A stretch of 64,000 nucleotides of DNA from Azohydromonas lata NBRC 102462 (GTDB taxonomy: Bacteria; Pseudomonadota; Gammaproteobacteria; Burkholderiales; Burkholderiaceae_C), in contig NZ_BCTC01000010.1 in NCBI RefSeq assembly GCF_001571085.1, positions 32,845-96,844 on the forward strand. The letters are read 5' to 3'. Below are positions 40,301-50,472 of this stretch, in pieces. Within the stretch, counting starts at the first letter, position 1. Each line of letters opens with the position of its first letter. The position numbers and the translations under genes are program-made. Under the pieces are notes generated by a model that searched no databases, was not told the origin of the DNA, and worked only from the letters and a program-made list of their open reading frames with translations.

Positions 40301-41521
40301 ATGTCTGAACCATGGGATTGCGTCGTCGTCGGCGCGGGCGCGGCCGGCCTGTTTTGCGCCGGCATTGCAGGGCAATTGGGCTTGCGGGTGCTGGTCGTGG
40401 ACCACGCGCCCAAGGTCGCTGAAAAGATCCGCATCTCCGGCGGCGGGCGCTGCAACTTCACCAACCGCGAGGCCTCGCCGGCCAACTACTTGGGCGAGAA
40501 CCCGCATTTCTGCCGCTCGGCACTGGCGCGCTACACGCCCGCCGACTTCATCGGCCTGATGAGGAAGTACGGCATCCCCTTCCACGAGAAGCACAAAGGC
40601 CAGCTCTTTTGCGACCGCTCGGCGGAAGACGTGATTGAGATGCTGCTGTCCGAGTGCGAGGCCGGCCGCGTCACGCGCTGGCAGCCGTGCAAGGTGCTGG
40701 ACGTGCGCGCCACGGCCGAGGGCTACGACATCGACACCGACCGCGGCACGCAGCGCACGGCGCGCGTGGTGGTGGCCACGGGCGGCCTCTCGATCCCGAA
40801 GATAGGCGCGACCGACTTCGGCTTCCGCCTGGCCAAGCAGTTCGGCCACCGCGTGGTGGAGCCCCGCCCCGCCCTGGTGCCGCTGACCTTCGACGCGCCG
40901 ACCTGGGCCGCCTTCGCACCGCTGGCGGGCATCGCTCTGGAGGTGGGCATCGAGACCGGCGCGGGCAAGAAGCCCATGCGCTTCCTGGAAGACCTGCTGT
41001 TCACGCACCGCGGCCTGAGCGGCCCGGCGGTGCTGCAGATCAGCAGTTTTTGGGTGCCGGGGCAGCCGCTGCGCATCGACCTGGCGCCGGGCCGCGACCT
41101 GGGCGCGCTGCTGCGCGAGGCCAAGGGCAAGAGCAAGCGCCAGTTGGGCAACGAGCTGGGCCAGTTGCTGCCGCAACGCCTGGCCGAGGCCTGGCTGCAG
41201 CGCGCCGGCGTGGAAGGCGGCACGCCCATGCCGCAGGCGCGCGACAAGGACCTCAACGCCCTGGGGACGGCCCTTGGGCGCTGGGAACTGATGCCGGACG
41301 GCAGCGAGGGCTGGCGCAAGGCCGAGGTGACGGCCGGCGGCGTGGACACGCGCGAGCTCAACCAGCAGTCCATGGAGAGCAAGAAGCAGCCGGGCCTGCA
41401 CTTCATTGGCGAGGTGGTGGACGTCACCGGCTGGCTGGGCGGCTACAACTTCCAGTGGGCCTGGGCCAGCGCCGCGGCCTGCGCGCGGGCCATGGCCGAG
41501 GCGCAGGTGGCGGCAGCCTGA
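40301..41521 (+). CDS. FAD/NAD(P)-dependent flavoprotein, HI0933/YhiN family
   Basis: A 406-residue flavoprotein. The N-terminal dinucleotide site is CVVVGAGAAGLFCAGIAGQ with E/D at the strand end (VVDHAP). The family motif KIRISGGGRCNFTN follows. A C-terminal FAD motif GLHFIGEVVDVTGWLGGYNFQWAWASAAACA ends the core. The family's reaction is not established; some members act on 2-dehydro sugars or are annotated as BaiN-like reductases. It starts 28 bases after cobA, but gene function suggests no clear link. Confidence 0.88.
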   Translation: MSEPWDCVVVGAGAAGLFCAGIAGQLGLRVLVVDHAPKVAEKIRISGGGRCNFTNREASPANYLGENPHFCRSALARYTPADFIGLMRKYGIPFHEKHKGQLFCDRSAEDVIEMLLSECEAGRVTRWQPCKVLDVRATAEGYDIDTDRGTQRTARVVVATGGLSIPKIGATDFGFRLAKQFGHRVVEPRPALVPLTFDAPTWAAFAPLAGIALEVGIETGAGKKPMRFLEDLLFTHRGLSGPAVLQISSFWVPGQPLRIDLAPGRDLGALLREAKGKSKRQLGNELGQLLPQRLAEAWLQRAGVEGGTPMPQARDKDLNALGTALGRWELMPDGSEGWRKAEVTAGGVDTRELNQQSMESKKQPGLHFIGEVVDVTGWLGGYNFQWAWASAAACARAMAEAQVAAA

Positions 41522-41644
41522 GCGACAACGGCCACGGCCTGACTCGCGGCGCGGCGCGGGCGTTTTTTGCCTGTCCATCACCCCAAGGGGCGGTGCGATT
41601 TTTCGGCGCCGCGCAGGTCCTGGTGGCGCTTGATACGCATCAGC

Positions 41645-41675
41645 TTGTGGAGCACTGATTTACGTGGGTTATACT
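41645..41675 (+). promoter_or_regulatory. Candidate rpsU promoter
   Basis: TTGTGG (41645-41650) and TATACT (41670-41675) form a plausible sigma-70 promoter with a 19-base spacer, 100 bases upstream of rpsU. Confidence 0.45.
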
Positions 41676-41774
41676 CCGCGTTTTGCTGGCAAACCCGCGT
41701 GTCGATCCGGCTCACGGATTCCGGAACTTCCGGTGGCGGACACCGAGCGCAACTACTGAAGGAAATCCCCTTTC

Positions 41775-41987
41775 ATGACCACGATTCGCGTCAAAGAGAA
41801 CGAGCCTTTCGATGTGGCCCTGCGCCGCTTCAAGCGCACCATTGAGAAACTGGGCCTGTTGACCGAGCTGCGTGCGCGCGAGTTCTACGAGAAGCCCACT
41901 GCCGAGCGCAAGCGCAAGAAGGCTGCCGCCGTCAAGCGCCACTACAAGCGCGTGCGCAGCATGCAGCTGCCCAAGAAGCTGTACTGA
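41775..41987 (+). CDS. rpsU: 30S ribosomal protein S21
   Basis: A 70-residue basic ribosomal protein, [21 protein letters not shown] then [16 protein letters not shown], which interacts with the 3' end of 16S rRNA and helps initiation. AAGGAAATCCCC precedes the ATG. A strong terminator lies between it and yqeY. Confidence 0.97.
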
Positions 41988-42030
41988 TCCGGCGCGAGCC
42001 TTGCGCTCGCTTCAACTGCCGAAACAGTCA

Positions 42031-42066
42031 AGCCCGCGCGGGACGCCGTCGCGGGCTTTTGCTTTT
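42031..42066 (+). terminator. Terminator after rpsU
   Basis: AGCCCGCG (42031-42038) pairs with CGCGGGCT (42050-42057), followed by TTTTGCTTTT. It lies 44 bases after the rpsU stop codon. Confidence 0.85.
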
Positions 42067-42109
42067 CTGGAAGCGACTTTCCGGAACCGAATTTTTTTGG
42101 AGAACGACG

Positions 42110-42556
42110 ATGGCCTTGAAGGACCAGATCACCGAAGACATGAAGTCCGCCATGCGCGCCAAGGAGTCGCTGCGGCTGTCCACCGTCCGGCTGCTGCTGG
42201 CCGCGATCAAGCAAAGGGAAGTGGACGAGCGCATCACGCTGGACGATGCGCAGGTGGTGTCGGTGGTGGACAAGCTGGTCAAGCAGCGCAAGGACTCCAT
42301 TGCCGCCTACACCCAGGCCGGCCGCCAGGACCTGGCCGATGCCGAAGCCGCGGAAATGCAGGTGCTGCAGGCCTACCTGCCGCAGCGCCTGACGCAAGAG
42401 GAAGTGCAGGCCGAGGTGGATGCGCTGGTGGCCGAGCTGGGCGCCGCGGGCCCCGGCGACATGGGCAAGGTCATGGGTGCGGCCAAGACGAAGCTTGCCG
42501 GCAAGGCCGAGATGGCGATGGTGTCCGCCGCCGTCAAGCAGGCCCTCAGCCGCTAA
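42110..42556 (+). CDS. GatB/YqeY domain protein
   Basis: A 148-residue YqeY-like protein, homologous to the tail domain of GatB, the tRNA-dependent amidotransferase subunit. It starts MALKDQITEDMKSAMRAKES, with later segments SIAAYTQAGRQDLADAEAAE and LPQRLTQEEV. GGAG lies before the ATG at 42110; the 17 upstream codons overlap the rpsU terminator tail. rpsU-yqeY is a conserved pair. The exact function, probably tRNA-related, is unknown. Confidence 0.93.
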   Translation: MALKDQITEDMKSAMRAKESLRLSTVRLLLAAIKQREVDERITLDDAQVVSVVDKLVKQRKDSIAAYTQAGRQDLADAEAAEMQVLQAYLPQRLTQEEVQAEVDALVAELGAAGPGDMGKVMGAAKTKLAGKAEMAMVSAAVKQALSR

Positions 42557-42566
42557 GCTCGCGGCC

Positions 42567-42929
42567 ATGAACAACCCCGCCGAAATCCAGATCCGCCCGC
42601 TCACGGCCGACCTCTGCGTGGCGCCGCAGCTCCCGCCTGAGGCCATGGCCGAGGTGGCGCGCGCCGGCTTTGCCAGCGTGATCAACAACCGCCCCGACTT
42701 CGAAGGCGGCCCCGATCAGCCCACCAGCAGCGCCATCGAGGCCGCCGCCCGCGCCGCCGGGCTGGAGTACCGCCACCTGCCGGTGGCGCCGGGCTACCAG
42801 TCGCCGGAAGAAGCCGCCGCCTTCGCGCAGCTGCTGCAAGAGCTGCCCAAGCCCGTGCTGGCCTTTTGCCGCACCGGCACGCGCAGCACCAAGCTGTTCG
42901 CCCTGTCGCAGCAGGCGCCGCAGGGCTGA
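42567..42929 (+). CDS. DUF442/TIGR01244 family phosphatase- or sulfurtransferase-like protein
   Basis: A 120-residue protein with a tyrosine-phosphatase-like fold. The signature loop is CRTGTRS at 101-107, a Cys-x5-Arg-type active site, preceded by a PVLAF strand. The front part SVINNRPDFEGGPDQPTS contains the family's conserved Asn-Arg-Pro. Relatives are fused to persulfide dioxygenase-like metallo-hydrolases (Blh), pointing to sulfide or persulfide chemistry. It starts 10 bases after yqeY stops. Confidence 0.85.
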   Translation: MNNPAEIQIRPLTADLCVAPQLPPEAMAEVARAGFASVINNRPDFEGGPDQPTSSAIEAAARAAGLEYRHLPVAPGYQSPEEAAAFAQLLQELPKPVLAFCRTGTRSTKLFALSQQAPQG

Positions 42930-42968
42930 GTTTCACGGCGGGAAACCGCTGTCCTGAGTGAACGCCCA

Positions 42969-42989
42969 GGGCTGGCGCAACGCCAGCCC
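42969..42989 (+). terminator. Hairpin after the DUF442 gene
   Basis: GGGCTGGCG (42969-42977) and CGCCAGCCC (42981-42989) form a perfect nine-pair stem with a three-base loop. No T-run follows, so activity is uncertain. Confidence 0.5.
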
Positions 42990-43061
42990 GCGCGCCCAGC
43001 GCGGTGCTGGGCACCCGACTGTTCAGTTTCGTGCCCGTTGGCCGCCCATTGCATGGGGGCC

Positions 43062-43083
43062 ATCGTTCAGATTTCTGAACGAT
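43062..43083 (-). terminator. Inverted repeat downstream of livF
   Basis: ATCGTTCAG (43062-43070) pairs with CTGAACGAT (43075-43083) around ATTT. It is 27 bases past the livF stop and could end the liv transcript, although the T-tract is poor. Confidence 0.5.
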
Positions 43084-43109
43084 GCGGCCTGCAAATTCAG
43101 CCGCCCAAG

Positions 43110-43849
<740 letters not shown>

Positions 43850-43853
<4 letters not shown>

Positions 43854-44632
43854 GCCGTGGCCTCCTGCAGCGGGTCTTCGTCGCGGCCCAGGTAGGCCTC
43901 GATCACTTGCGGGTCGCGCTGGACGACCTCCGGCACGTCGTCGCAGATGATGCGGCCGAAGTTGAGCACCGCCACGCGCTCGCACAGGCCCATCACGAAG
44001 CGCATGTCGTGCTCGATCATGAAGATGCCGTAGCCCCGCGCGCGGATGTTGCGGATCTCGACCATCAGCTCCGTCTTCTCGCTGGCGTTCATGCCGGCCA
44101 CGGGCTCGTCCAGCAGCAGCAGCTTGGGCTCGGTGGCCAGCGCGCGCGCCAGCTCCAGGCGGCGCTGCTCGCCGTAGGAGAGGCTGTCGGCGGTGGCGCG
44201 GGCCTTGTGGTCCAGCCGCACCCAGGACAGCAGCTCCAGCGCGCGCTCGCGTGCCTGCTTCTCGGCCATGCGCACGGCCGGGCTGGAGAACAGCGTGCCC
44301 AGGGCGCCGTAGCCCAGGTGGCGGTGCATGCCCACCACCACGTTGTCCAGCAGGCTCATCTCCTTGAACACGCGGATGTTCTGGAAGGTGCGCGCGATGC
44401 CGCGGCGCGTCACTTCGAACGGCTGCAGGCCGACCAGGCTTTGCTTGTCGAAGGTGATGCTGCCGCCCGTGGGCCGGAACAGCCCGGTGATGAGGTTGAA
44501 GACGGTGGTCTTGCCGGCGCCGTTGGGACCGATCAGGCCGAAGATGCTGCCCTCGGGGGGCAGGGCGATGTTGACGTCCTGCAGCACGTGCAGGCCGCCA
44601 AAGCGCATGGAGACGTTGGCGAGTTCAAGCAT
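43850..44632 (-). CDS. livG: Branched-chain amino acid ABC transporter ATPase LivG
   Basis: A 260-residue ATPase. Walker A is GPNGAGKTTVFN, the signature is [17 protein letters not shown], Walker B is LLLLDEPVAGMN and the switch is FMIEHDMRFVM. The longer frame upstream overlaps livM and is rejected; MLELANVSMRFGGLHVL is the family start. It lies 23 bases after livM. Confidence 0.95.
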
Positions 44633-44655
44633 GGTTTTGCACCGTTCAGCGCCTT

Positions 44656-45513
44656 TCAGCGCCCTCCCCGGCCCAGCAGGCGGCGCAGCCGCGCCGGGTC
44701 CCACAGGCCGCGCGGCAGGAACAGCGTGATCACGACCAGGATGAGGCCGTTGACCACGAGGCGGAAATCCTTGAGCGAGCGCAGCAGCTCCGGCAGCAGC
44801 GTGAGGATCACGGCGCCCAGCACCGGGCCGGTCAGGCCGTTGATGCCGCCCAGGATGGCCATGGTCAGGATCTCGACGCCGCGGTCGAAGTTGTATTCGT
44901 TGGGGCCGATGAAGAAGGTCAAGTGCGCGTTGAGCGCGCCGGCCAGCCCGGCCAGCGCCGCGCCCAGGACGAAGGCGAGCAGCTTGTGCGACGCGACGTT
45001 GATGCCCATGAGGGCGGCGGCAGTCTCGTCCTCCTTGATGGCCTCGAAGGCGCGGCCCACGCGGGTGCGGCGCAGTTGCCACAACACGAACAGCGCCAGC
45101 ACCACCGCCAGCAGCACGTGCCACCACTGCGTGAGTTGCGGAATGCCGTTCAGGCCCAGCGCGCCGCCGGTCCAGTCCTCGGTGTTGAGGATGAGGATGC
45201 GCACCACCTCGCCGAAGCCCAGCGTCGCCATGGCGAGATAGACGCCCGACAGCCGCAGCGTGGGCTTGCCGATCAGGAAGGCCACGATGGACGGCGCCAC
45301 CATGCCCGCCAGCAGCGCCAGCGGGAACGGCGTGGCGGTATTCATGGTCAGCAGCGAGGCGGTGTAGGCGCCTATGCCCATGAAGGCGGCGTTGGCCATG
45401 GCCAGCAGCCCGCAGGACAGCGTGAGGTAGATGGACAGCGCCAGCAGCGCGTTGGTGCCCAGCGTGAGCACCAGGTTGCTGTAGACGGCCCAGAAGTTGT
45501 CAAAGGAATCCAT
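44656..45513 (-). CDS. livM: Branched-chain amino acid ABC transporter permease LivM
   Basis: A 285-residue inner-membrane permease with about eight helices. Family motifs are GLLAMANAAFMGIGAYTASLL, RLSGVYLAMATLGFGEVVR and the coupling segment RVGRAFEAIKEDETAAALMGIN. A short basic tail ends the protein. It starts 9 bases after livH stops. Confidence 0.94.
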   Translation of the reverse strand: MDSFDNFWAVYSNLVLTLGTNALLALSIYLTLSCGLLAMANAAFMGIGAYTASLLTMNTATPFPLALLAGMVAPSIVAFLIGKPTLRLSGVYLAMATLGFGEVVRILILNTEDWTGGALGLNGIPQLTQWWHVLLAVVLALFVLWQLRRTRVGRAFEAIKEDETAAALMGINVASHKLLAFVLGAALAGLAGALNAHLTFFIGPNEYNFDRGVEILTMAILGGINGLTGPVLGAVILTLLPELLRSLKDFRLVVNGLILVVITLFLPRGLWDPARLRRLLGRGGR

Positions 45514-45522
45514 CTCGGGTCG

Positions 45523-46404
45523 TCACGCCTTGCGCTGTTGCAGCTTGCCGAACAGGCCCGTGGGCCGCACCAGCAGGATCAAATACAGAAGGCCGAAGGC
45601 CACGGCGTCGCGCATGGTGGAGCCGATGTAGGCCACGGACATCACTTCGGCGAAGCCCAGGAACAATCCGCCCAGCAGCGCGCCGCGGATGTCGCCCATG
45701 CCGCCCAGGATGATCACGGCGATGCCCTTGTGCAGCATGGGCTGACCCATGAGCGGGAACACGGCGTTGGACGACAGGCCGATGAGCACGCCGGCGAGGC
45801 CCCCCAGCGCCGCGGCGACGAAGGAGGTCAGCATGAACAGGCCTTCGACGTTGATGCCCAGCAGCCACGCGGCCTTGGGCGACTCGGCGATGGCGCGCAG
45901 CGCGCGGCCCAGTTGCGTGCGCTGCAGGCCCAGCAGCAGCACGGCCATGAGCGCGAAGGACAGCAGGATGATCCCCAGCTCCAGCACCGTCAGGTGCAGC
46001 CCACCCAAGTCCAGCGCGGCGTCGGGCACCACTTCCTGCGGGAAGCGCTTGTTCTCCGCGCCGAAGAGGCCCTGCACCGTGCTGGTCACGGCGATGCCGA
46101 TGCCGATGGTGGTGATCATGGGAATGAGGTGCGGCGCGTCGTTGGCGCGCAGACGGCGCAGCACCAGGCGGTCGATCAGCAGGCCGAACACGCCGCTGAT
46201 GAGCGCGCCCAGCACGGCCGCGGCCCACAGCGGCATCTGGAAATGCTCCACGAACACCAGCGCCGCGTAGGCGCCCACGGTGAACATGGCGCCGTGCGCG
46301 AGGTTGATCACCCCCAGCACGCCGAAGACCAGCGTGAAGCCCAGTGCGAACAGGGCATACACGCAGCCCAGCGACAGGGCGTTGATGAGTTGTTGTTGGA
46401 GCAT
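45523..46404 (-). CDS. livH: Branched-chain amino acid ABC transporter permease LivH
   Basis: A 293-residue permease. It begins MLQQQLINALSLGCVYALFA, followed by GVLGVINLAHGAMFTVGAY. The coupling segment is LGRALRAIAESPKAAWLLGIN. Helix glycines LGGMGDIRGALLGGLFLG fit the family. The frame opens 14 codons upstream without conservation. It lies downstream of livK. Confidence 0.94.
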   Translation of the reverse strand: MLQQQLINALSLGCVYALFALGFTLVFGVLGVINLAHGAMFTVGAYAALVFVEHFQMPLWAAAVLGALISGVFGLLIDRLVLRRLRANDAPHLIPMITTIGIGIAVTSTVQGLFGAENKRFPQEVVPDAALDLGGLHLTVLELGIILLSFALMAVLLLGLQRTQLGRALRAIAESPKAAWLLGINVEGLFMLTSFVAAALGGLAGVLIGLSSNAVFPLMGQPMLHKGIAVIILGGMGDIRGALLGGLFLGFAEVMSVAYIGSTMRDAVAFGLLYLILLVRPTGLFGKLQQRKA

Positions 46405-46485
46405 GGCAGGCTTGAAGGAAAGCGACCGCGGTGCGCCTGGCGGCACACCGCGGTCTTCAAGTCGGCGGGCCGTGCGGCCCTGGAA

Positions 46486-47625
46486 TTACTTCTCGATCGA
46501 GAACTTGCCGCCGCGCGTGACGCTGACGATGGCGGTCTGGTTGGCGTCGTAGCCGGCGGGGCGGCCGGCCTTGTCGTTGGCGCGGCGGAACTGGAAGTCG
46601 CCGGTGGCGCCGCTCCACTTCACCTCGGGCAGCGCGTTGCGCAGCGCCACGCGGTCGGCGGGCAGGTTGCCGCTGAGCTTGACCTTCTTGAGCGCCTGCG
46701 CGGCGATGTACAGGCCGTCGTAGGCCTGGGCGGCGAACTGGTCCGGCGCGGTCTTGAACTTGGAGGTGTAGGCCACGACGAACTTGCGGTTGGCCTCGGA
46801 CTGGTTCTCGATGGACCAGGGGCTGCCCACCCACAGGCCCTCGGCCTTGTCCTTGGCCAGGTCGAACACCTTGACGGAGTTCATGCCGTTGCCGCCGATG
46901 ATGGGCACGTTCAGGCCGAGCTGGCGGGCCTGCACCATGATGGGCGCGCCCTCGGCCAGCAGGGCCGACAGGACGATGGCGTCGGGGCTGGTGGCCTTGA
47001 TCTTGGTGAGCTGGGCCTTGAAGTCCACGTCGCCCTTGGCGAACGTCTCCGTGGTGGTCACGGGGATGTTAAGGTCGGCCAGGGCCTTCTTGAAGTTGTC
47101 GTAGCCGCTCTTGGTGAAGACGTCGTCGTTGCCGTAGAGCACGGCCACCTTCTTCACGCCGGCCTTCTTGACGGCCATCTTCAGCGTCTCCGGCAGCACG
47201 TCGGCCTCGGTGACGGAGTTGCGGAACACGAAGTCGCCGATGGAGGTGATGCCGTCGGCGGTGTTGGAGGTGCCGAACACCACGGTCTTGGCGCCCTGGG
47301 CGATGGGGTCGGCGGCCTGCGCGGAGTTGGACAGCGTCGGGCCGAAGACCATCAGCACCTGGTCCTGGAAGATCAGCTTCTTGAAGACGTTGATCGCCTC
47401 TTCCTTCTTGCCCTGCTCGTCCTCGATGACCAGCGCGATCTTGTTGCCGCCCACGCCGCCGGCGGCGTTGATCTCGTCGGCCGCGAGCTGGAAGCCGTTG
47501 CGGATGGCGGTGCCGTACTGCGCCGCGCCGCCGGACAGCGCCTCGGCCACGCCGATCTTGAGGTCGGCCGCTTGGGCAAAGGAGGCGGCCAGCGCCGCAC
47601 TCAGGAGGGTGAGCAGTTTCTTCAT
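46486..47625 (-). CDS. livK: Branched-chain amino acid ABC transporter substrate-binding protein
   Basis: A 379-residue periplasmic binding protein of type I fold. The signal peptide MKKLLTLLSAALAASFAQA is cleaved before ADLKIGVAEALSGGAAQYGT. The ligand domain includes GGVGGNKIALVIEDEQGKKEEAINVFKKLI and the hinge region IGGNGMNSVKVF. It is the first gene of livKHMGF. The 195 bases upstream (47626-47820) hold a GC-rich hairpin near 47765-47783 and no gene. The exact substrate (leucine, another amino acid or an amide) is not determined. Confidence 0.92.
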   Translation of the reverse strand: MKKLLTLLSAALAASFAQAADLKIGVAEALSGGAAQYGTAIRNGFQLAADEINAAGGVGGNKIALVIEDEQGKKEEAINVFKKLIFQDQVLMVFGPTLSNSAQAADPIAQGAKTVVFGTSNTADGITSIGDFVFRNSVTEADVLPETLKMAVKKAGVKKVAVLYGNDDVFTKSGYDNFKKALADLNIPVTTTETFAKGDVDFKAQLTKIKATSPDAIVLSALLAEGAPIMVQARQLGLNVPIIGGNGMNSVKVFDLAKDKAEGLWVGSPWSIENQSEANRKFVVAYTSKFKTAPDQFAAQAYDGLYIAAQALKKVKLSGNLPADRVALRNALPEVKWSGATGDFQFRRANDKAGRPAGYDANQTAIVSVTRGGKFSIEK

Positions 47626-47820
47626 GAGCTTGTCTCAGCGGTGTATAGGAGTTGAGCGCCGGGGACGCCCGCCACACGGGCAACCGGCGAGTGTACGACG
47701 GCAACCAAATGCGTCAGCAGGGCGTCAGTTGGGACAGGCCTGAAGCCGTTCCAGGCCTTGGGCAGCGCCGCAAGCGGCGGCGCGGGCCGGGGTTTCAAAC
47801 GCGCCGCGCGGGGCCCGGGC

Positions 47821-49191
47821 TTACAGGCCGGCGACCTTCATGCGTTCCAGCAGCACGGAGCCGGTGGTCTTGCTGCCCATGGTGAACTCGTCGGCGCCCA
47901 CGGCCACGATCTGCTTGAGCATCTCGCCCAAGTTGCCGGCGATGGTGATTTCCTGCACCGGGTGGACGATGCGCCCGTTTTCGACCCAGAAGCCGGTGGC
48001 GCCGCGGGAGTAGTCGCCGGTGACGAAGTTGACGCCCTGCCCCATGAGCTCGATGACGAACAGGCCGCGACCGAGCTTGCGCAGCATCTCCTCCAGGTTG
48101 TCGCCGGGCTGGGTGAGGCGGCTGGTCAGGTGCAGGTTCTGCGAGCCGCCGGCGTGGCCGGTGGTGCGCATGCCCAGCTTGCGGGCGGAGTAGCTGGAGA
48201 GGAAGTAGCCCTGCGTCACGCCGGCCTCGACCACCTTGCGCTGGCGCGTGGCCACGCCCTCGTCGTCGAACGGGGCGCTGCCCTTGCCGCGCAGGATGTG
48301 CGGGTCCTCGACCAGATCCAGGTGATCGGCCAGGGTCTGCTTACCCAGGCTGTCGTGCAGGAAGGTGGCCTTGCGGTAGAGCGCGCCGCCGCTGGTGGCC
48401 TGCACGTAGCCGCCGATCAGGCCGGCCGCCAGCGTGGACTCGAACAGCACCGGCACCTCGCAGGTGGCGATCTTCTTGGCCTTCAGGCGCGAGAGCGCGC
48501 GCTCGGCGGCGTAGCGGCCCACGGCCTCGGGGCTGGCCATCTCGTCGGCATGGCGCATGGAGGTGTACCAGTGGTCGCGCTGCATGTCGTTGCCGCGCCC
48601 GGCGATGGGCGCGACCGACAGCGAGTGGCGCGAGCTGGCGTAGCCGCCCTTGAAGCCGCGGGTGTTGGCCGAGAGGAAGTGCGCCTGCTGCGCGGAGACG
48701 CCGGCGCCTTCGGAGTTGGTGATGCGGCGGTCCACGTCGAAGGCGGCCTGCTCGCAGCGGCGGGCCAGCTCGGCGGCGCCCTCGGCGTCGATGTCCCAGG
48801 GGTGGAAGAGGTCGAGGTCGCGCGCGGCATCCGCGGGCGAGACGATGTCCTGCTCGTCGGGCAAGCCGGCGGCCGGGTCTTCGGCGGTGAAGCGGGCGAT
48901 GTCGTAGGCCGCGCGCACGGTCTGCTCCAGCGCGGCGGGCGAGAAGTCGGAGGTGGAGGCGTTGCCACGGCGCTGGCCGATGTAGACGCTGATGCCCACC
49001 GACTTGTCGCGGTTGCGCTCCACGTTCTCCAGCTCGCCCTTGCGCACCGACACCGACAGGCCCACGCCCTTGGACACCTCAACGCCCGCGTCGCTGGCCC
49101 CCAGTTTCTTGGCAAGCGCCAGGGCGTCATCGACGATCTGCTCGAACTGCTCTCGCGTGTAGGCAAAAACCGGGGCGTTGGAACGGGTCAT
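47821..49191 (-). CDS. pmbA: Metalloprotease PmbA (TldE)
   Basis: A 456-residue TldD/PmbA-family protein that with TldD processes peptides such as microcins and CcdA. It shows VRKGELENVERNRDKSVGISVYIG, FESTLAAGLIGGYVQATSGG and LGRGLFVIELMGQGVNFVTGDYSRGATGFWVENG. TldE subunits lack the zinc HExxxH motif found in TldD, and none is seen here. It is divergent from yjgA, with 65 bases between them, and the two genes are commonly adjacent. Confidence 0.95.
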   Translation of the reverse strand: MTRSNAPVFAYTREQFEQIVDDALALAKKLGASDAGVEVSKGVGLSVSVRKGELENVERNRDKSVGISVYIGQRRGNASTSDFSPAALEQTVRAAYDIARFTAEDPAAGLPDEQDIVSPADAARDLDLFHPWDIDAEGAAELARRCEQAAFDVDRRITNSEGAGVSAQQAHFLSANTRGFKGGYASSRHSLSVAPIAGRGNDMQRDHWYTSMRHADEMASPEAVGRYAAERALSRLKAKKIATCEVPVLFESTLAAGLIGGYVQATSGGALYRKATFLHDSLGKQTLADHLDLVEDPHILRGKGSAPFDDEGVATRQRKVVEAGVTQGYFLSSYSARKLGMRTTGHAGGSQNLHLTSRLTQPGDNLEEMLRKLGRGLFVIELMGQGVNFVTGDYSRGATGFWVENGRIVHPVQEITIAGNLGEMLKQIVAVGADEFTMGSKTTGSVLLERMKVAGL

Positions 49192-49256
49192 GTGGGAGAT
49201 GCTTCGCGGGTGTGAAGAAGGGCCGCGGCTATCATACCCAGCGCATTTGAATCGCC

Positions 49257-49790
49257 ATGTCCATCCCTGAATCCGATTTCCTGCCCGATGAGGGTGGGGC
49301 CGAAAGGCCCAGCAAGTCCGCCCTCAAGCGTGAGGCCCATGAACTGCAGAAGCTGGGGCAAGAGCTGATCGAGCTCCCCGACACCCGGCTGGCCGCCATT
49401 CCCATGGAGGAAGGGCTGCTGATCGCGCTGAAAGCGCTGAAGAAGACCAAGTCGCACGAGGGCCGCCGCCGCCAGCTCCAGTACGTGGGCAAGCTCATGC
49501 GCTCGGCCAACGTGGAGCCGCTGCGCGAGGCCGTCGCGGCCTTCAAGCTCGGCCACGCGCTGGACGCGGTGAAGCTGCACCGCGCCGAGCGCTGGCGCGA
49601 GGAGCTGGGCACCGACGGCGACGCCGTCACGCGCTGGATGCAGGCGCATCCGGACAGCGACGTGCAGCGCCTGCGCAGCCTCATCCGCGCCGCGCAGAAA
49701 GACGCCGCCGCGGCCCCCGAGCAGCGCCACGGCCGCGCCTGGCGCGAGCTGTTCCAGTTCATCAAGGCGGAGCTGCGCGACGATGAGTGA
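49257..49790 (+). CDS. yjgA: Ribosome-associated protein YjgA (DUF615)
   Basis: A 177-residue DUF615 protein that associates with late 50S assembly intermediates in E. coli. Family features are SKSALKREAHELQKLGQELIEL, the helical run LKALKKTKSHEGRRRQLQYVGKLMR and the tail HGRAWRELFQFIK. It overlaps mog by 8 bases. Confidence 0.92.
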   Translation: MSIPESDFLPDEGGAERPSKSALKREAHELQKLGQELIELPDTRLAAIPMEEGLLIALKALKKTKSHEGRRRQLQYVGKLMRSANVEPLREAVAAFKLGHALDAVKLHRAERWREELGTDGDAVTRWMQAHPDSDVQRLRSLIRAAQKDAAAAPEQRHGRAWRELFQFIKAELRDDE

Positions 49791-50403
49791 CGACACCACC
49801 ACCCCCGACGCTGCCAACGGCTTCGACCCGGTGCGCATCGGCCTGGTCTCCATCAGCGACCGCGCCAGCGCGGGCGTGTATCAAGACCAGGGCCTGCCCG
49901 CGCTGCGCGAGTGGCTCACCAAGGCGCTGCGCAACCCGGTGGCGTGGGTGGAGCGGCTGATACCGGACGAGCAAGACGGCATCAGCGCCACGCTGCGCGC
50001 GCTGGTGGACGACGAGCACTGCGACCTGGTGCTGACCACCGGCGGCACCGGCCCCGCGCCGCGCGACGTGACGCCGGAAGCCACGCTGGCCGTGGCCGAC
50101 AAGGAAATGCCGGGCTTTGGCGAGCAGATGCGCCAGATCAGCCTGCGCTTCGTCCCCACGGCCATCCTCTCGCGCCAGGTGGCGGTGATCCGCGGCAAGG
50201 CGCTGGTGATCAACCTGCCGGGCCAGCCCAAGGCCATCGCCGAGACGCTGGAGGGTCTGCCCAACGCCACGCCCCCGGCGCCCGGCATCTTCGCGGCCGT
50301 GCCCTACTGCGTGGACCTGATAGGCGGGCCGTACATCGAGACGGACGCGGCGGTGTGCAAGGCGTTCCGGCCGAAGTCGGCGATCAGGGCGCCCAAGAGC
50401 TGA
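49783..50403 (+). CDS. mog: Molybdopterin adenylyltransferase
   Basis: A 206-residue MogA-type enzyme that adenylates molybdopterin before molybdenum insertion, a step needed for the nitrate reductase in this window. Motifs are IGLVSISDRASAGVYQDQGLPAL, LVLTTGGTGPAPRDVTPEAT and INLPGQPKAIAETLEG. It overlaps yjgA. A terminator follows. Confidence 0.93.
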   Translation: MSDDTTTPDAANGFDPVRIGLVSISDRASAGVYQDQGLPALREWLTKALRNPVAWVERLIPDEQDGISATLRALVDDEHCDLVLTTGGTGPAPRDVTPEATLAVADKEMPGFGEQMRQISLRFVPTAILSRQVAVIRGKALVINLPGQPKAIAETLEGLPNATPPAPGIFAAVPYCVDLIGGPYIETDAAVCKAFRPKSAIRAPKS

Positions 50404-50427
50404 GCGTCGCGGCAATTCAGAAACACG

Positions 50428-50455
50428 AACGGCGCCCAATGGGCGCCGTTTTCGT
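50428..50455. terminator. Terminator between mog and cysE
   Basis: AACGGCGCCC (50428-50437) pairs with GGGCGCCGTT (50441-50450), with TTTTCG as the plus-strand tail and GTTCGTGTTTC on the minus strand. It separates convergent mog and cysE and may serve both. Confidence 0.8.
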
Positions 50456-50472
50456 TGCAGGGCTCGCCGCGC